Shown piece by piece: positions 6,802 to 9,393 of a stretch of DNA of 9,393 nt; position 1 is the first letter of the stretch, and the number at the start of each line of letters is the position of its first letter. This DNA comes from Flavobacterium psychrophilum. Its GTDB lineage: Bacteria > Bacteroidota > Bacteroidia > Flavobacteriales > Flavobacteriaceae. Under the pieces are notes generated by a model that saw nothing but the letters and a program-made list of their open reading frames with translations, did no database searches and was not told the origin of the DNA. The stretch is from the NCBI GenBank assembly GCA_945907225.1, contig CAMDSN010000050.1, positions 1 to 9,393 of the forward strand, in the 5' to 3' direction. A program made the translations under genes and the position numbers.

Positions 6802-9393
6802 TTATTTTCCAATATTTATATGAACATAGGTACGAATTTCCCATTCCGATCCATTTCCGAAGCCAACTGGACTCAAAGGTGGTACAGCAGGATATGTGTT
6901 TGCAGGAACAAAAGTTGGCAAATATCTAGGGGAGTATTTATCTAATGATCGCCAAATACCCATTATTCCAATTCGAGTATCAGGTAAAATAAACCAGCTT
7001 GGTTTTCCAACTGATGTAGATATATCCATTGAACCTTGGAATGGGAAAGTTAAGTTAAAATCTTTATGGTAATCAAAAGGCCCCCAATCGTTAAATTTAA
7101 CAGAGGAAACAACTTTTACTTTTTTATAAATCATTCTTATATCTCCACCAGCTCTGTTAATGGTTCTTTCTGAATCTCCATTTGCTTGCCCATTTCCAAA
7201 ATATATATTTGCAATCATCCCTAAATCTGGTGATAATTTAGATACTATTCTTGTATTAGATTCCCATAAATCTTGTGCTGGAGCTGATCTATCGAATGCA
7301 AAAGGAGTTCTATTCGCTAAAAATCCAATTGCAGCATCCATAGTTGTAGGCAAATGACGGAAAACAAAACCAGTACTAAATGCAAATTTTGCATCTTCTA
7401 CCATGTCATTATTCCACTCATACATCCAAGTAGCTGGAGTTGGGTCATAGGTTAACAAAAGTTCTCCACCAACTGTTTCACGATTTACTCTAACAATAAA
7501 TGGGTCTTCTAAAATATTTCTTAATCTTCCAGGTGCATCAACTCCATTTGGCATAGCTTCAACTAATGGCTTTTGCCATAAAAAGTTTGGAGCAAGTTGT
7601 AATTTAGACGTTATATTAGCCGTAAATCCAGTTAAAATATTCATTTGATTACCACTTCCAGTATCTTTTAATCTCCATCCAGTGAACGTTTGTGTATTAT
7701 CAGCACCGCCACTAGCAACCAAACCTTGAATTGCTCCTTGAGTATAGAAATTAAATTTTCCTTTTGAAAAGGTCAATTTTGCTTTTCCTCCCCAATTATC
7801 AGAATTTTTTACTTTATCCACTTTTACAACATTACCATCCATCATTTGAAATTCTCTGTCATTTAGTGGATCACCAGCCCAAATTCCACCTAATTCCACT
7901 CCTAAATTACCAAGTTTTGTTTTGAAATGTAGCGTTGCTCTTCTCGTCTTTGGTTGTGGAATAAATATGGAGGTTACTGCGGGCGCTGCTGCTGAAACGT
8001 CTTCATGATAAACCGCTGTTGCAGTTACTTTTCCGAAAGTTTTAGAATACTTTAATAAATAAGCTGGGTTGGCGCCCCACCAAAGTTGTGGGCCAAAAGC
8101 AGCTTTTAATCCATTTAAACTTCCTCGTCCATCAACTTCAAATCCTAAAGTTTCTCCGTTGTAGATATCTAAATTTGGACCGTAATTTGCTTCAGGATAT
8201 AAAGCAAAAAAATCGCCTTCATAACCCCAATGATAGTGACCCGTTCTGTAAAAACCTCTAACTTCAAAATCTTTTGCTGTCCATTTGTAGGATGCGTTGT
8301 AAACTTGTACTCTATTGAGTCCACTAGTACTAATAGGACCATCTTGAGTTAGAACAGTTTGTTCTCTACCTCTGCTTTCATAAAAAATCTCATTAATAGG
8401 ATTTTCTGCAACACGCCCCAAAATATTAACATTTACATTTGCAATCATATTTGCCGAAGGTTTTCCTTCAACTCCAAGAAAGTAAGACTGCATGTGATCA
8501 AAACCTGTTCGGCTAGGAGAGTTACCTGTAGCTGGATCATCTACTTCAGGGGTAGTTAGCAGACTTCCACCGGTAGAGAATGTAGTGAATTCTGCTCTTA
8601 GATTACTCACTTTTAATATATCGGTTTCATTTGTTCCTAAAGCAGCTTTATCAGCTCGCGCTCTTAACGAAGCATCCATTAAATTGGTTTCATCAAAAAC
8701 ACTGTTTAAAGTAATCGTATTAGCTCCAGCAGCATATGGATTGAATTTATGAATATCTTTTAAAATATAGTAGGCAGCACGTGGATACAATTGATATAAT
8801 CCTTTTTCATTTGATGGTCCTTTGGCACAAATTCCAAACCATTCTTCATTCATATTATTTTCACCTTCGGTAAAATCTTTTTGATAACCACCGTTTGACC
8901 ATGAAGCATTACTATCGTGTGCCTCTAAATTTTTGGTTTGTCCATACTTCCACCATCCGTCACTAAACTGAAAAGTAAAACCTCCTAAAGAATTGCCAGC
9001 TTTACCCATGCCTGCCGCATTTTCATAAATTTCTTTCCAGTTTCCTTTAAGATAAAACGCCTGTGCTTTTTGATCTTCTTGATTAGTTAGAACATTAAAT
9101 GAATCTGATCCAAATTCTGAGAAGAAAAGTGGTTTACCATATTCCTTTTTAACTCTTTCAAATAAATCACCAAATGAAACACCTCGATAAACATTGGTTC
9201 CCAAAATATCGACATCCTTACAATTTTTTGCAATAATGTCAAGAAAAAGTAAGTCACCATTACAGATAGCAATTGGATGTGAGCTATCAATCGATTTCAT
9301 AGAAACCACGGCTTCATTAAATAATTTATACATGGATACAGCACGAAGAGTAGATTTTCTATCTTTTACGGGAATATCTTCTGTTTCTGCACC
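6802..9393 (-). CDS. GH2-like glycosidase fused to C-terminal outer-membrane beta-barrel (5' end outside window)
   Basis: The frame is open through the window edge: the ATG at 9333 is internal, because 20 further in-frame codons precede it. In total 863 residues are visible; the signal peptide and the start of the catalytic barrel are missing. Visible residues 1 to about 218 are the second half of a clan GH-A TIM barrel closest to GH2: DILGTNVYRG (62-71), KPLFFSEFGSD (87-97) with probable nucleophile Glu93, and LGGFTFQFSDGWWKYG (136-151). The acid/base Glu is not visible. After a linker (about 218-258), residues 259-863 show repeated short amphipathic, aromatic-rich strands with Gly/Asn/Asp turns. 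They include NLGVELGGIWAGD and the final EWEIRTYVHINIGK, as expected of a large outer-membrane beta-barrel with room for more than 20 strands. The gene heads the visible operon, 18 bases before the binding lipoprotein. A beta-glucosidic substrate is inferred from neighbours. Catalytic half about 0.8 sure; barrel about 0.75. Confidence 0.78.
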   Translation of the reverse strand, partial: GAETEDIPVKDRKSTLRAVSMYKLFNEAVVSMKSIDSSHPIAICNGDLLFLDIIAKNCKDVDILGTNVYRGVSFGDLFERVKKEYGKPLFFSEFGSDSFNVLTNQEDQKAQAFYLKGNWKEIYENAAGMGKAGNSLGGFTFQFSDGWWKYGQTKNLEAHDSNASWSNGGYQKDFTEGENNMNEEWFGICAKGPSNEKGLYQLYPRAAYYILKDIHKFNPYAAGANTITLNSVFDETNLMDASLRARADKAALGTNETDILKVSNLRAEFTTFSTGGSLLTTPEVDDPATGNSPSRTGFDHMQSYFLGVEGKPSANMIANVNVNILGRVAENPINEIFYESRGREQTVLTQDGPISTSGLNRVQVYNASYKWTAKDFEVRGFYRTGHYHWGYEGDFFALYPEANYGPNLDIYNGETLGFEVDGRGSLNGLKAAFGPQLWWGANPAYLLKYSKTFGKVTATAVYHEDVSAAAPAVTSIFIPQPKTRRATLHFKTKLGNLGVELGGIWAGDPLNDREFQMMDGNVVKVDKVKNSDNWGGKAKLTFSKGKFNFYTQGAIQGLVASGGADNTQTFTGWRLKDTGSGNQMNILTGFTANITSKLQLAPNFLWQKPLVEAMPNGVDAPGRLRNILEDPFIVRVNRETVGGELLLTYDPTPATWMYEWNNDMVEDAKFAFSTGFVFRHLPTTMDAAIGFLANRTPFAFDRSAPAQDLWESNTRIVSKLSPDLGMIANIYFGNGQANGDSERTINRAGGDIRMIYKKVKVVSSVKFNDWGPFDYHKDFNLTFPFQGSMDISTSVGKPSWFILPDTRIGIMGIWRSLDKYSPRYLPTFVPANTYPAVPPLSPVGFGNGSEWEIRTYVHINIGK

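Noticed and set aside
7160..7357. 65-codon plus-strand open frame (and a similar one at 8359-8559)
   Set aside because: Both are antisense to the barrel domain, which is continuous through these positions; the peptides resemble nothing known.
9087..9290. 67-codon minus-strand open frame
   Set aside because: It lies in another frame inside the GH2-like catalytic domain, which has clear motifs across the same bases.
9331..9333. ATG as the start of the glycosidase-barrel protein
   Set aside because: Twenty more in-frame codons reach the window edge without a stop, and a protein starting here would lack a signal peptide and half the TIM barrel; it is an internal methionine.
1..9393. tRNA, rRNA, CRISPR array, insertion sequence or attachment site
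   Set aside because: No transposase or integrase-like frame, no spaced repeats and no structured RNA signature was seen, and coding sequence fills nearly the whole window.

Overview
The window looks like part of a beta-1,3-glucan (laminarin-type) polysaccharide utilization locus from a Bacteroidota bacterium, most likely a Flavobacterium or close relative. The reasons are the strongly AT-rich sequence, the absence of Shine-Dalgarno sequences with A/T-rich leaders instead, the Bacteroidota-style surface lipoproteins, and the set of glucan enzymes. All five recognisable genes are on the minus strand, so the transcript runs from high to low coordinates. Both outermost genes are cut by the window edges. 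Almost every base is coding; the three gaps between genes are 18, 30 and at most 89 bases.

In transcript order: (1) 9393-6802 is a long protein cut at its 5' end. A GH2-like (clan GH-A) catalytic TIM barrel is followed in the same frame by about 600 residues that look like an outer-membrane beta-barrel. (2) 6783-5347 is a lipoprotein with two related beta-sandwich modules around a Big_2 immunoglobulin-like domain; it is probably a surface glycan-binding protein. (3) 5316-4513 is a compact GH16 laminarinase lipoprotein. A hairpin with a T-tract follows (4499-4465). (4) 4423 (or 4459)-956 is a large phosphorylase without a signal peptide, which fits GH149 beta-1,3-oligoglucan phosphorylases. 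(5) 956-1 is a GH17 beta-1,3-glucanase with a signal peptide, cut at its 3' end, whose start codon overlaps the phosphorylase stop codon.

Inferred division of labour: the binding lipoprotein and GH16 capture and cut the glucan at the cell surface, the GH2-like/barrel fusion works at the outer membrane, GH17 trims or rearranges oligosaccharides in the periplasm, and the cytoplasmic phosphorylase converts imported oligosaccharides to glucose-1-phosphate. No SusC/SusD pair, regulator or inner-membrane transporter lies in the window. The most unusual item is the single-chain fusion of a glycosidase to its own outer-membrane barrel. No RNA genes, mobile elements, CRISPR arrays or long repeats were seen.
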